DNA from: Paraescarpia echinospica
Lineage: Eukaryota > Annelida > Polychaeta > Sabellida > Siboglinidae
Assembly: GCA_020002185.1 (NCBI GenBank)
Contig: CM034533.1
Location: 50,802,651 to 50,866,650 of the forward strand
Reading direction: 5' to 3'
DNA: 64,000 nucleotides
Shown piece by piece: positions 48,552 to 60,102 of this stretch. The translations under genes were made by a program, and so were the position numbers. Within the stretch, counting starts at the first letter, position 1. Every line of letters starts with the position of its first letter. The notes under the pieces are model-generated. The model was given only the letters and a program-made list of their open reading frames with translations, ran no database searches and had not been told where the DNA came from.

Positions 48552-50379
48552 CAGTGTTTCCCCTGGTATATAACAAGCGAGGCGGGCCGCCTCGCCGTTT
48601 TTCTATGCCGCCTCGCCCAAAATGTGCTGAAATTGCCGCCTCGTAGCTATTTCATACGCCCATTTTTTTTCGTTCTTTCACGGTATACTCAACGTCGGCG
48701 AGCGGCGCGTAATGACACCACAAAGTCACTTATATTCCTGCAAAATCGCAGATTTGTAGCAACATCGTTTAGCCGTCATTGGACAACGTGAAAGATATCA
48801 CTTGTCAGTTGTCCAATCACTGAATATTCCTGCGGGATCCCCGGTGTCTCCAATGGTGACACCTTGCGGAGTTTCGACATACTAGAAATCTAGACATTCA
48901 TGTAAAATGGCGCCCAAACGGTAACTTGCGTTTTGGTTTATGACGGTGGTGGGAGTGAAAACCGTGCAGGCTGATGGCACTACGTCACTTGTGTCGAATC
49001 CGGACTCTTTTGAAGCCCAAATAAAAACCGTGCATCCTAATCCTATTCACTAGTCGGCATTTGTATCGAATCCGGACCCTGTTGAAGTTCAAATACCGAC
49101 CCGGTTTGCGCTAGTCTGTGCCGCTGCGGCCGTGCGTTACCGCACAGCGCGCGTAAAAAGAGATATATATTGCAGCGTATGTTGATACAAACCGGGGCGC
49201 TATTTACACCTCAAATGGACGTAAGACGCAATATTCTTAAAGGTAAATATGCCTAGGATAATGTTGAATGATGAAACTACAGTGTATCTCACTGAGGTAT
49301 CAAAGATAAGCAATACTCAAGCGGCAAAATCAATGGCAAAGTAGGTCCGGGTTCAACGCAAATGCTCACAAGTCTATTCAACTAATATTCTATGCGGTTT
49401 TGTCTTAGCAAAATAAGGAATGTGATTCGTAAGATATCTTTGTGCTACATATATAATACATATTCCGACAAAGTTGTGCAAACAAACTTTTGGGAAAGTT
49501 GATTTGAGTGAAATACTTACGAATATAAACCAACGAAGTTCACATCTCATAAAAAAATGCCTACTAACTAAAACTGTGTATACTAACGGGTTATCAATAA
49601 CTTGGGTTAGACAATGATATGTTTGCACAGCAATTGGATGTACTAAACAACTTATACTGTTTTATAAAAAGGACACAATTTGAGAAACATTCTTGCAATT
49701 AATAGAAACATACTTTTGTGGCATTCCATAAATGACTGTTTAATTAATTGTATAGCATTCTAGCAAACAAATAAAATATAATCTTTTGAACATAAACCAC
49801 CAATTTACCGTAATATTATGATATTAAAATAATTTAAAGGTGATGATGAAAGAGTCTTCAGATGATACCACTGGATGCTTCCCAGAGAAGTCAAGATGGT
49901 GTTCAACTAAACAGGTCTGCCAGGGAGTAAAGTGTAAAGCGCTTTGAGCAGTCCTGCGCTATATAAGAACTCACCGTTTACTTTTTTATTGACTCTGTCA
50001 GCGAGGTAACAAGGCCTAGGGTTAGTGCAATAAAACATAACCATAACCAAGTACCAGTGGCCAAGAGGAAACCACACCTCTACTGAGTACCAGTGGTAAA
50101 ATGGAAACCACACCTCAACACGATGAAACAATCATGATTACTGACTTTTATCAATCATGATTACTACATTTACAAGTAGTGTCTTGTTATTTTATATCTT
50201 CCCCTGTATATTCAAGAGTAAAGGTTAAAACATACCTCAGAATGCACCATTTTAAAGCTACTTAAAAAAAATATCCGGGCGACCATGCCCCGGACCCCCC
50301 TAATAACGCTTCGCGCCAGCGGCGCTCGCATACCCCACCCCTACCACCTCGCCCATCATTTCACCCAGGGGAAACACTG
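48552..50379. mobile_element. Innermost hAT-like element, CAGTGTTTCCC ends
   Basis: CAGTGTTTCCCCTGG at 48552 is inverted at 50365-50379 (CCAGGGGAAACACTG). CGAGGCGG-type bases inside the left end pair with CCACCTCGCCC at the right. CAGTGTTTCCC is a well-known hAT tip. TGCTGTC occurs at 48545-48551 and 50378-50384, overlapping the right tip, and probably reflects the target duplication. No transposase is recognisable; the interior contains a SINE fragment. Confidence 0.75.
49874..49978 (+). mobile_element. SINE 3' fragment
   Basis: CTTCCCAGAGAAGTCAAGA, GACAGGTCTGCCAGGGAGTA-like bases, GTAAAGCGCTTTGAGCAGTC and GCGCTATATAAGAACT match the 3' half of the SINE at 23411-23734. The tRNA-derived head is absent. 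Confidence 0.8.
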
Positions 50380-51279
50380 CTGTCTGGGGTTAAGAGAACG
50401 TGGTGGCTTCTCAAGTCGGGTGGTACCATCATCATAAAGGCCAGGTTCGTTGTAACTGCAAGCTAGTTGCCTATGAACCTACAAACCATGGCTGGAAAGC
50501 CGATATAAATATAGTAGTCTGAAAGTGAAAAGTATTTGACAAGTATTTGTAAATACTTTCCAATGTATTTGTATTTAAATACTTTTGCATTTCGAAGTAT
50601 TTGTATTTGACTCCCTCAAGAGTATTTGTATTTAAATACATTTCAATGTATTTGACCCCGTGTCTGATGTATATATATATATATATATATATACTCATAG
50701 TTACATAGCATGTCATTCGATCGCGTGTCCGATCGCGTGCCAGACCGCGCTTCATAGCATGTCGGAAAAATTTGGACTGGCAAAAAATTTATACTGGGTG
50801 AGGCCCTGAAATGCATTAATGTAGTTAGGAAATCTACCTCAAGGTCTGTCACGGAAGTCACGCCACACTAGTAGCTTGTTTTTATGTAGAAATGTTTGAT
50901 ATGTTTATGAATCTCCTACAATTAGAGTAACCAAGGCATGCCTAATGTATAATGTAAATGCTTTATTGTAGTGAATAAATGCACATGAAAGTATGTCACG
51001 GAAGTTGCGCTGATTTGCCATGGAAGTCACACCATACAAGTAACACATAAACTTTGTCAACTTTAAGCATGTGTGATCATGCAAATGATGGACTTTGTCT
51101 TAGAACAGAATATTTTAGATTAAGCCACAATAAAATATAGTTTTGTTTCCGGTAACATTGATTTTAAAAATAGGGTAGGTAGGAAAAACATTTCATTTTT
51201 TTAATTATATAACATTTTATTGCAAAAAAAGTAGGGTAGGCAGACCTATTGTAATATTTTTATTTTCGTTGAACTATTT

Positions 51280-51600
51280 TAGCTAGCTCCATATATGATG
51301 TCATCCAATTTGTTAGAACTACGAAACCCAGACTATATCACTTTGAACCAGCGTAACCTAGGCTGTTGTTATTCCTTCGACTTTTGTGTTCGAAACCGGA
51401 ATCTGTACACTTATGTGTGTTCTGACGATGTGACAAGTATATTTAATTAACAGCATGTCTTCAATGCGCTTAGGGGACAACCAGACAACGATCATGAAAC
51501 GGTTTATGTTAGCGCTTTCCGCCACGTCCCTGTTTACGTCGGTTGACAGGAGGTATGTAGCAGGGGCGCCATGACACTTCGCAACGATTTACGCGGAAAT
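51280..51600 (-). repeat. Long inverted repeat E, right arm
   Basis: Reverse-complement counterpart of 47115-47400, about 470 bases outside the end of the outer hAT-like element. One arm therefore lies inside the transposon and the other outside. Confidence 0.85.
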
Positions 51601-51698
51601 CCATCCAATACAAGGAACGATCGCGGAATTGCCATTCCAAAAGGTCAATTCTTGTTACTTCTCGTGACTTCTGCAACGATTATCTGTATTTTGTTATC

Positions 51699-52073
51699 AT
51701 GTTGAAAGATCGTCTTAATAATCTTTTGCCGGAATATAATATTAAAAGAAAAGCTTTTGGTCAGGGGTCGAGGGTCGGCATAGTAAAAAATATTTTTCTT
51801 TTGTTCTTGAAAAAATGCTTAGGGTCGCACGGAAATACCAGGGTCAGTTGGGTTACCGGAAACACAGATATTATTTTATTTGGCCTTATGTTCCTTAAGT
51901 TAATACTCTTGAGCCAGGATGCCACTCACTCACCCAGGGAGAAAATACAATCAGGTGGGGTAGCTGCTGAATACAAAGTTAGCAGCAGAAGATGGACAAA
52001 ATATTTCAAGAAAAGCAAATATGGGAATGTTTCAAGTGAACAAAAGAAGAACAGAGCTCTAGAACTTGTGTAG
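51699..52073 (+). CDS. Hypothetical open frame, 124 codons
   Basis: Starts MLKDRLNNLLPEYNIKRKAF, has one hydrophobic stretch (IILFGLMFLKLILL) and ends lysine-rich (RRWTKYFKKSKYGN ... QKKNRALELV). It follows inverted repeat E directly. No domain is recognised. Length and composition are only slightly better than chance in this AT-rich DNA, and it may be repeat-derived. Confidence 0.2.
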   Translation: MLKDRLNNLLPEYNIKRKAFGQGSRVGIVKNIFLLFLKKCLGSHGNTRVSWVTGNTDIILFGLMFLKLILLSQDATHSPREKIQSGGVAAEYKVSSRRWTKYFKKSKYGNVSSEQKKNRALELV

Positions 52074-53164
52074 AAGAAGGAAGTAGATAAATTCAACAGT
52101 GAAAATGTACAGACAGAAAACTTCTGAAATTATGTAATATAAGATAAGTTTACAATATATGTTATTCAGTCAATATTTACTATCATAAGTTTTCATAACC
52201 TCACTATATTGTGCATGTTATTAACATGTACTGTTACAGACTTAGTTAATGTGCAGTTCTTGAATGAAATCATTGCCTTTCCTTCTAGGTGCTGCAGCTA
52301 AATGTCAGATGTTTGTTTCCTCTACAAAAATGGTAGTTTTTACAATGGAAATCCCATCGAGGATACCAATATATGTCCAATACCAACCCCGAATATAGTT
52401 AATAATATGGTCAATGTTTTCTGCTGACTCTGTAGGAAGCCAGGAAACTAGCTTTGAGCATGCATACCAGACTAACCAGAGATCAAAACTGTTTATTTCA
52501 AGTAGTCACAAGAATAAATGAACATACACCTTACTTTTAACTGTAATTCAAGCAACATTTTACGGTTCATTGACTATATTCACAAGATTTGGAAATTATA
52601 ATATTTTGTGAAATTTTGATCATCATCATACTTTGGACTTTATTTGTTTATTGTGATCTGGTCATTTCCACCGTGACTTGTGTTACAGTTTTGCCCATTT
52701 TATAAACAATATTTTGGCATATGTGCAATAATAATGCATTTCAAAATTCCATCTTCTGTAAGTAGGAACCTATTGGCATAATGTATTAAATGATATCAAC
52801 ATATAATAATTCGATTACATAATATGGTTTTAATTGCATCTAATTATAGCGTGACTTGCATTACGGCAAAAGGAAAACACAAAAACCCTACCTTGGTTCA
52901 TGTCAAAGTTCTCCTCAAAGTATAAATGCCAGAAACCAATGATTACCCTTTAATGAATCACAAATAAATAGGGTTTAAAAAATCACAATCATTTATTAAC
53001 TGATCAGGCACACTTTAGCTTGAGGGAAATGGATTTTTTTTCTGTTTCTATTATGTTGTGAAGACAATGTAATGGAGAGAGAAGAAAACAGTAGTTAAAA
53101 TATGTACATTAACCCTTTAATGTTACACATACAAGGTAATATGAACTTGAACATAGTGGTTTAA
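52074..53164. other. No recognised feature
   Basis: AT-rich, nothing supported on either strand. Confidence 0.3.
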
Positions 53165-53600
53165 ATCAAGAATCGCAAGTGAGTTATTAATAAATACGGG
53201 GCACCCAGGAGTATAATTGTTTTGTTGTGAATGAAGCACCTACGGAAGGATATTGAGAGTTACTAGTTATTTGTGTTATAGGGACTAGCTTATGCCTGGT
53301 AAAAGTTTCATAACAATACATGCTACACGTCATTGACATTTTTGGGTTGGAAGTTGGTCTGTTTTTAAGAAATATAATATAATAAAAAAATTATTTACAG
53401 ATTTATAATTAAAACAACCATATCTGTCATATTGCTCTGATTTGCACATTGGCATGCATAGACATAAAATATACACAATTGGTTTATGAGGTATGTGAAT
53501 TTTACTCACAATCAAGGTCTGAAAACACTCTCGTGAGTGACTTTCTGAATAAATCATCATGTTTATTAGTGTGGTGTACATTAACCATAAACTGCATTTA
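53165..53600 (-). repeat. Dispersed repeat D, inverted copy
   Basis: Reverse-complement match to 43905-44340 over its whole length, with small insertions and deletions. There is no microsatellite at either end. Confidence 0.8.
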
Positions 53601-55017
53601 TATTATAATTACATTTGTGTACAGACAGTTTGCAAAATTAGGTTATAAGTGAACATCATATAAGGTATATGTAAGTGTATAAAAGCAGCAAGTTTGGTGT
53701 CCCATCTGTATTTTTTTGTAAAATACTAGCATGTGAACATCGTCAACATAGTAGGTGCTAAAACTGTAATTTCAACACGACTAAAACTGCTAGTTGTTAT
53801 TTTTCTTCAAAAGGTTCTTCTTTGTTATGTATTTTTACTAGAAAGCCAATGGAGCACACTAAAGGAAGCATCTAGCTGCTCTCAAACTCTTCAAATGTTA
53901 CTTCAGACATTAGGCAGAAGCACCAGTCTAATATTCTGTGCAACTTGTTGTTTAAGTGTTGTCACCAGAATGACCAATATGTATTTTTTAAATGGTATTG
54001 TACCCGTGTTTGAATTGTTTATTTTGAAGCTATCCTTTGCCAAACAGTATATAAATTTATTGATTAAATTTAACATACATGTTATGTTTATGTAAAGATA
54101 ACTTTAAATAAATTCCATAGGAGCATTAAATAATTTCATTTATTAATCATCCAATTGTAGGACTAACCCCTCAATTTCCATGGTTGTCTATAGATACAGT
54201 GTTTAGATTTTCAGTGCAGAGAGGTATTGTTTTGCAAAATAGTTTGACCAGTATTGATTTCTGTTATGTTATTGTAGAAATAACCATAGTTACTCAGATA
54301 TGTAACCTGACAAGTCAAATATCATATCTACTCATAGTGAAAATTGTGTACACGGAGTATACAATAACGTGGAAACCAAGTGTACCTGAGCTGATGAATT
54401 ACAGGGAACAGTAGGATTTCTCCAAGTGAATTAGCCACAGTATGAGAACACAATCATGTATTAGTCCAGAAAGGGCCCATTTAGAAGCACAGTGTTCAAA
54501 GATGTTATTACCGGTATGTGCATTAATTACTATGTGTATGTTGTAATTTTAGCTGACATTAAAAGAAATAAATGGGCAAATCAATGGAAAATTGTCCTTG
54601 CGTGCTAAATTTGAAAGTTGCTCTGAACAACCAGTTGATATGTGATTCATGTGTTCAAATATAGCCTGGCTCCAAATATGGCTTATTTTGTTAATTTTTA
54701 TACTTTCACTGATACAGAATCTGATAATGTGCTTTCAGATGTGCATGGTGTCATCCACAGAAGTTCTTATGGCAGTCTTTATTCGTGCAAAATTTCAAGT
54801 CGCTGCATTGTACATTAAATAAATTATTGGAAAATTAGAGTAAAATTGTCAGGAGTTTAAAACATTTAGTATGACATATTAAAAATACACCATTTTGAAA
54901 TTGCAGTAAACAAAAAATGCCAACAAACTACACAACCATATAGTTTTACCAATGTACGTAGGGTTATTAGAGAAACATTTGCTAGCTTTTGGATAATGTG
55001 GCGTCATTGTGACCAGA
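53601..55017. other. No recognised gene
   Basis: A 120-codon hydrophobic frame at 53733-54092 has no recognisable domain and no clear splice or promoter context. I treat it as unsupported. Confidence 0.3.
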
Positions 55018-55534
55018 CCTGGGGCTGAGTACAAGTATGAGTATGAGTACGTTGACGATGGATAAGTACGAGTACATTGCTAAAAGCTGAGTATGAGTAC
55101 AAGTACGAGTACATTCTCACGAGTACGAGTAAAAGTACGAGTACATTAAAAAAAATATAACTATTAAATAATAACGTATTTTAAAATTATTAATTAATAT
55201 AATTTATATAACTCGGCACAAGTGAATATGTAATGGCAGTTGATCAATTTGTTATGAGGAAAACTAAAAAAACCTCTATTTCATCAACAATGAAATTAAC
55301 TTCATTGGCATTCATTTCAGTGGCATCGTATGTTCTTATCATCTATTTGCCATTGCACCGAATGAACATGAGTTGTTCACAGGTTAAGTCTTTCAGGCTG
55401 CACTGTTCAGGGCAGAATACTTTCTCGGCTATGCTAAATACCCTTTCAACTGTGTCTGGTGAGGCTGGAATGCTGAGATGGTGAGGGACCAACTGAGCCA
55501 CAGTTGAAAAACTCAGAACTGCATACACTAACAT
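55018..55534 (-). mobile_element. hAT transposon end with GAGTACGAGTACA array
   Basis: CAGACCTGGGGCTGAGTAC at 55018 is a hAT-type tip, followed by an array of GAGTAC/AAGTACGAGTACA words to about 55147. The transposase fragment reads towards this tip on the minus strand, as at the 3' end of a hAT element. The opposite inverted repeat was not found in the window. Confidence 0.75.
55343..55534 (-). pseudogene. hAT transposase, C-terminal dimerisation region
   Basis: The frame reads HHLSIPASPDTVERVFSIAE, then CSLKDLTCEQLMFIRCNGK and a stop. This follows the conserved hAT C-terminal signature (LSIPASSxxSERxFSxAGxI ... RxxLxxxxVExLxFLxxN), which mediates transposase dimerisation. Only about 45 conserved residues are present. 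The catalytic DDE core upstream was not recognised, so the element is truncated or spliced from exons too degraded to read. Confidence 0.8.
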
Positions 55535-56350
55535 AACAGAGCTAAGTTACACTAACATACTATAACTTTGCATTGCATATATATATGTGTATGGTGAAGC
55601 ACAATACTGGGCCAAAAAAGGAGGACATGGACACTAAACACAAAAACAAAAGTGCAAAAAAGTAAAAGTGCTTAAATAAATGAAAAACTGTCTTAGATGG
55701 TAGCCAAGATACATCTACACCTAAAATTAAAGAAGAATATAAGATCTCTTTACTCACTGTTATGTGGTGCAATACCAAGTGTACGTACTCGTCATCGTAG
55801 TCGAAGTTCATGATGTGAGTTACACGGTGTCTTTTAACTAAAATAAAATGAGAATGTGAAACCCTTCAGAAATCAAAATTTGCTTGACTGATGTATGCTA
55901 GTACCTCATCAGAATCCAACCAAAAGACTTTCAAAAAGAATGATGAGAGCACCCTGAACCTGAAATGGTGGACACTGTAACTTGACTTATCCACCACAAC
56001 CACAATTTTGTTTCAAACAACAACAATAAACAGGCATGGTATGTTTTTTGTCTCTTCTGTCTTCATGGGCCTAAGATACAGCACACATGTTATCAACAGG
56101 AACTGTCCACAAAGAAGCTGGTTATGGAGTAAATATAACGTAAGTATATAACGTAAGTTACAGGACACCAATTTGGCTCAGTATTGCGCGATGTATAATA
56201 TATATATAAATATATATGCATAAATAAATAATTAAAATTAGTTGCAAACTAACACGTCAGAACTTTAGGCAGACTCGCTATGGTCTGCTTAAAATACCAC
56301 TCTGCCTAAGGTGGCTCTGTATGCCTATTTAGTCTGCCTATGCTGCTGTT
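55535..56350. other. No recognised gene
   Basis: May be interior of the hAT element whose end lies at 55018. The frames on the minus strand (for example 55560-55811) show no transposase motif. Confidence 0.3.
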
Positions 56351-56354
56351 AGCT

Positions 56355-56400
56355 TAAGAATGTCTATATATATATATATATATATGTTATATATAACATA

Positions 56401-56440
<40 letters not shown>

Positions 56441-56475
56441 TATGTTATATGTATATATATATGTGTGTGTGTGTA
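56355..56475. repeat. (TA)n with nested perfect palindromes
   Basis: TA runs broken by GTTATATATAAC and a CATATATATGTGTATA... arm pairing with its mirror at about 56395-56445. Strong cruciform potential. Confidence 0.9.
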
Positions 56476-57888
56476 TTACTATATATGGGCAATTTCACAA
56501 TAACCTAGGCCATTAGTGTTTGACATTGGCAACTTTTCAAAATCACTTAATTTCTCCGATTTCAGTATAATTTGAAACCATGTACCATATTTATGTAAGC
56601 ATAACACTAGAAGGCTACAAATAGTGCACACAATAACAGACACAATGGCAGTCCATGGTTAGTTTATTTTATTTAGATTAGTCGTTCTGTTTTAACAAAA
56701 TGAAGAGAGTGGTAAATCACTCTCCTGAACACTCCGAGGAGAGTGATTTGCTCTTCTGGCCTACGTAATACAAAAAGTATTAAAAACTTCAAGAACTGTA
56801 TCAGAACTAATTTGTTGCTTTAGCAATTTAACCAAGAATAAAGTGAGTGTAAGTGATCAGTGTGAACATGATGATTGTCCAGAGCCACAAATTCAGTCGT
56901 CTTTATCATTCATCATGCCACCTGCTGCATCCTCTTCACATGAAAGCTGCCAGACTGATTATTTTATAACAGGGTACCTGTCAAAGTCATCCTCTGTCTA
57001 CTGAAATCTTTATTGTTGGTATAATCCATAAGGTGATGCCACAATATGCCCCTCATAACATGTGATGTATGGGAAACACAATGATGCCACCACACGGGTA
57101 AACCGGAACTACTGCCATTACAACAGTTAGTGTTTTGCGTTGTGAGATGGGTTGCAAAAAACTCAACATGTCTTACAATTCGTCTTGGAGGGAAATAATA
57201 TAGCACTGTTGTGGAACTGATCACCGCCATTTAAAAACATCACACTTAATATCTTGCTAACTAAGCACATTGCAACATATATGGAAATATGACTTCTAAC
57301 ACTAATCATCAAAGTTCAGACATGTTAAACACTCCCACAATAGCCTTTATCGCTGTTGCATCAACTTATGCTATTATCCAATCTCTTACAATCAGGGTCA
57401 GAGTGACCATTTGTTCTTGGACATCACAGAAATTCTACTATGCTGTTCAATAATAAGCTGAACCCAATGTTATTTATATTATGGCATGACAAACACAATG
57501 TTTTATTGAATAATGATGCTTTGTGTCTTGAATGAAATGCATGTATACATAGTTAATGTAATGAGCTAGTGCACGAAATGTTTGTTCCTGTTTAAAAAAA
57601 AACCTTGCTTAAATATATTTGTGTTAACATATATACACAGCTCTCTTTCCTATTGCTATGTTTGCAAGATAATATAGGCAATATGTCAAAACTAGTTGAT
57701 TGTTGGTCCAATAGTTACACAAGCTTAATAAAATAGACATCACATGTGTGTCAGAAGTTGGACATTTTCAACTGGATACAAGATATATCAATAAGGTACT
57801 TGTCAGGAATAACTATAATATATTAAGGCTAGGAATAGGGTTTGTTCCCTAAATGGTAAATCTAAACACTTATATAAAGTTATATGCA
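56476..57888. other. No recognised gene; one strong hairpin
   Basis: A perfect 12 bp stem (AAATCACTCTCC / GGAGAGTGATTT) with a 12 nt loop lies at 56714-56749. A stop-free + strand frame follows to 57004 (contains CEHDDCPEPQIQSSLSF and MPPAASSSHESCQTD). It is protein-like but has no assigned family. Confidence 0.35.
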
Positions 57889-57960
57889 AGGGCTTAGCCA
57901 GAGACCTGTCTGCCCATCTTCAAGACAGGCAGATGACTGGCCACAACTGGCAATTACAAC
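57889..57960 (+). mobile_element. Possible solo end of a hAT-like element
   Basis: CAAGGGCTTAGCCAGAGACC..TGTCTGCCCATC resembles the outer element's tip CAGGGCCTCACCCAGAGACCC at 46501. No opposite end was found nearby. Confidence 0.35.
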
Positions 57961-59238
57961 TGATAAGACTGGTGGAATTTAAGGGGAACCAGCTCCAGCT
58001 GACCACTAGATTAACTTATAGTTCCAGTTTAGGGGGCCACATTAGTGACTATCATTGGCACAAATAGTGAAACAAATTGAATGGATCAGTATTAATTAAA
58101 TAAATGACTCGAGTGACACTGATTTGTCATTGAAAAAACAAAACTGACCAATAATGGCTGAGATTGACTATTTTAAATGGCTTCCATACAAACCATTCGC
58201 GCGCTAAAACTAAAATGTACAACTTTCATTAATTCAAGACTGGCAACAAATATTTTGAATGCTTACATGTAATAGAAAACTTATTTCCATGCTTCAAACC
58301 CTTGAAGACACATATATGTATAGGTATTATTTCTATTATTGTCTGCAAATTAAGAAAAGCATTGTACATATTGGCAATTTTGGTGGCAGTGTTTAGTCTG
58401 TTTTTTTATGATGTTCAAACTTTAAGTGCTTGTATTTTGTCAAACAATCATGATGGGTCACCCAGCTTTCTACTTCTACACACTTTGATATAGCCTCTAT
58501 GAAGTTCTTTTATCAAATTTTGTAAAATGTACAATTTAATTGTTGGTACTCATGTCCACTTTTTTATGGAATTGTCCTGCATATGTAGGCCTACACGACG
58601 ATTAACATTCCCAAATAGAATGTTGCTTCACTGCAGATCATCTTACTGGCACGTTTTCCCCACCTTGGTAAATACCGGGTGGGAAATACCAGTAAATACC
58701 ATCTTGGGAAAAAACCTCAACTAGTGGTAAAAACCAGGATAAATGGGAAAAACGTTTAAAAGTTATATTTGGAGCTGTATTTCAAAAAAGCTACTGTACC
58801 ATAACCAGAATGATACTGGAGAAACATAATGTAGTTTGACTGAAAACTGCAACAAATAAATAAAGTTTATATTGCATAACTCATGGCACTGCTGTTGGCC
58901 ACAGTTGTCCATTAACCCTGGTAGCCTTTGTTCATCAGTAGCCCCCCTCCCCACTCTGGCAGGGGAACACTTCTGTTACCCATCAGCATATATTTGCACA
59001 ACAGTTGCCCAGGGTCCCATGGACCCTTTCTGTGATGCAGGGATTCCTGTTCTTTCAAACTGATCTTCCATGACCAATCAGTTTTTAATGGATATGGGTG
59101 TTAATGGGTGTTATTGATTAGCATTTTCATGTCACCCCATCTTTTGTTGTCCAGCTGTAGGTTGCTGTCAATAGTCTGGCACCAGTTCATTCTCTATTAA
59201 AAAACTTTGAATTTGGTATGTCATAGTGTATGGACCCT
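57961..59238. other. No recognised gene
   Basis: Frames up to 65 codons only; no supported feature. Confidence 0.3.
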
Positions 59239-59533
59239 GGTACGATGTCGCTCTTACATTTATCCGGGCGTTTAATTTTATCCGGGTGATGTTTATGTGC
59301 ATATGTAAGGCATAATATTTGGCACCAGTAGATCGCATAGTGATAAATAATAACCAGTAGTTAAATATGTTTCGTTTGTTGTCGTAATTCGAGAGTTAGA
59401 GTACATAATTATAATTTGCTATTTCAGATTTGTGACCAAGTATAAGAGTAAGTCACGTGACGTGTGCGTGGAGAGGAAACTTGTTTATGTCTGTGAGAAG
59501 CAAACATTTTATAATTTATGTATATATATATAT

Positions 59534-59572
<39 letters not shown>

Positions 59573-59709
59573 AACATACATAACGCCCAAATAAATGAAA
59601 ACGCGACAGTCGTAGCTGGTGATAAACATTTCCCTAGATGCGCGCACGCGCAGAAACGTCACCAGGATATAATTTAACGCCCGGATCAATGTAAGCGCGA
59701 CAACGTACC
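59239..59709. mobile_element. MITE with ~33 bp inverted repeats and duplicated right end
   Basis: GGTACGATGTCGCTCTTACA at 59239 and onwards to GGGCGTTTAA is inverted at 59675-59709 (TTAACGCCCGGATCAATGTA ... ACGTACC). A second, more diverged copy of the right end occurs in the same orientation at about 59580-59615 (TAACGCCCAAATAAATGAAA). A (TA)n run fills 59519-59565. No coding potential; the superfamily is not assigned. Confidence 0.75.
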
Positions 59710-60102
59710 TGCCAATGTCCAAAGCTCAACATTTCTTTGATTTTTAACCAGATTGCAAACTGACACCTGTCAATATGAGACAGCACTAGTACAGGCTATA
59801 GAATATGACTTCATCACCATACTTTAGAAGAAGACCCAGAGAGCAGTATTTTGCACTGCCCCTTGTGAGAGTGACAATGACATTTATTTACTAACTTAAT
59901 ATTTTACTCTTTCATCATCATGTCATGGATTTCCTGGCATACACAAACACAAGGAATAGGCCTGGACTGGTAACCAGTATTTGCTCTTGATATTATAATT
60001 TTTTTCCAACTGGACTAGGTTTAGTTATAGAAACTAACGAATGATAATCTCAGTTATGGACTTACCGTGTTCATTCTAATAATGGAGCAAAAGCTATTAA
60101 AG

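Larger units (their letters stand above)
48056..50666. mobile_element. Middle nested hAT-like element with GTATTTGTATTT arrays
   Basis: CAGACATGGGGTCAAATAC (48056) is the inverted partner of GTATTTGACCCCGTGTCTG (ends 50666), with one mismatch in 19. Each end is followed inward by a dense array of TATTTGTATTTAAATAC words (48070-48200 and 50525-50650). The flanking octamers ACATATAT and ATGTATAT agree at 6 of 8, but they lie in AT-microsatellite DNA. No transposase is recognisable inside. Confidence 0.75.
46501..50808. mobile_element. Outer hAT-like element with 8 bp target duplication
   Basis: CAGGGCCTCACCCAG at 46501-46515 is a perfect inverted match to CTGGGTGAGGCCCTG at 50794-50808. The flanking octamers AAGTACAT (46493-46500) and AAATGCAT (50809-50816) agree at 6 of 8 bases, with two transitions. 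This fits the 8 bp duplication made by hAT transposases. About 1.7 kb of the element's own DNA remains outside the nested insertions. I see no transposase, so it is non-autonomous or decayed. Confidence 0.75.

Noticed and set aside
53733..54095. 120-codon hydrophobic frame
   Set aside because: Composition expected from AT-rich DNA; no motif, no splice or promoter support.
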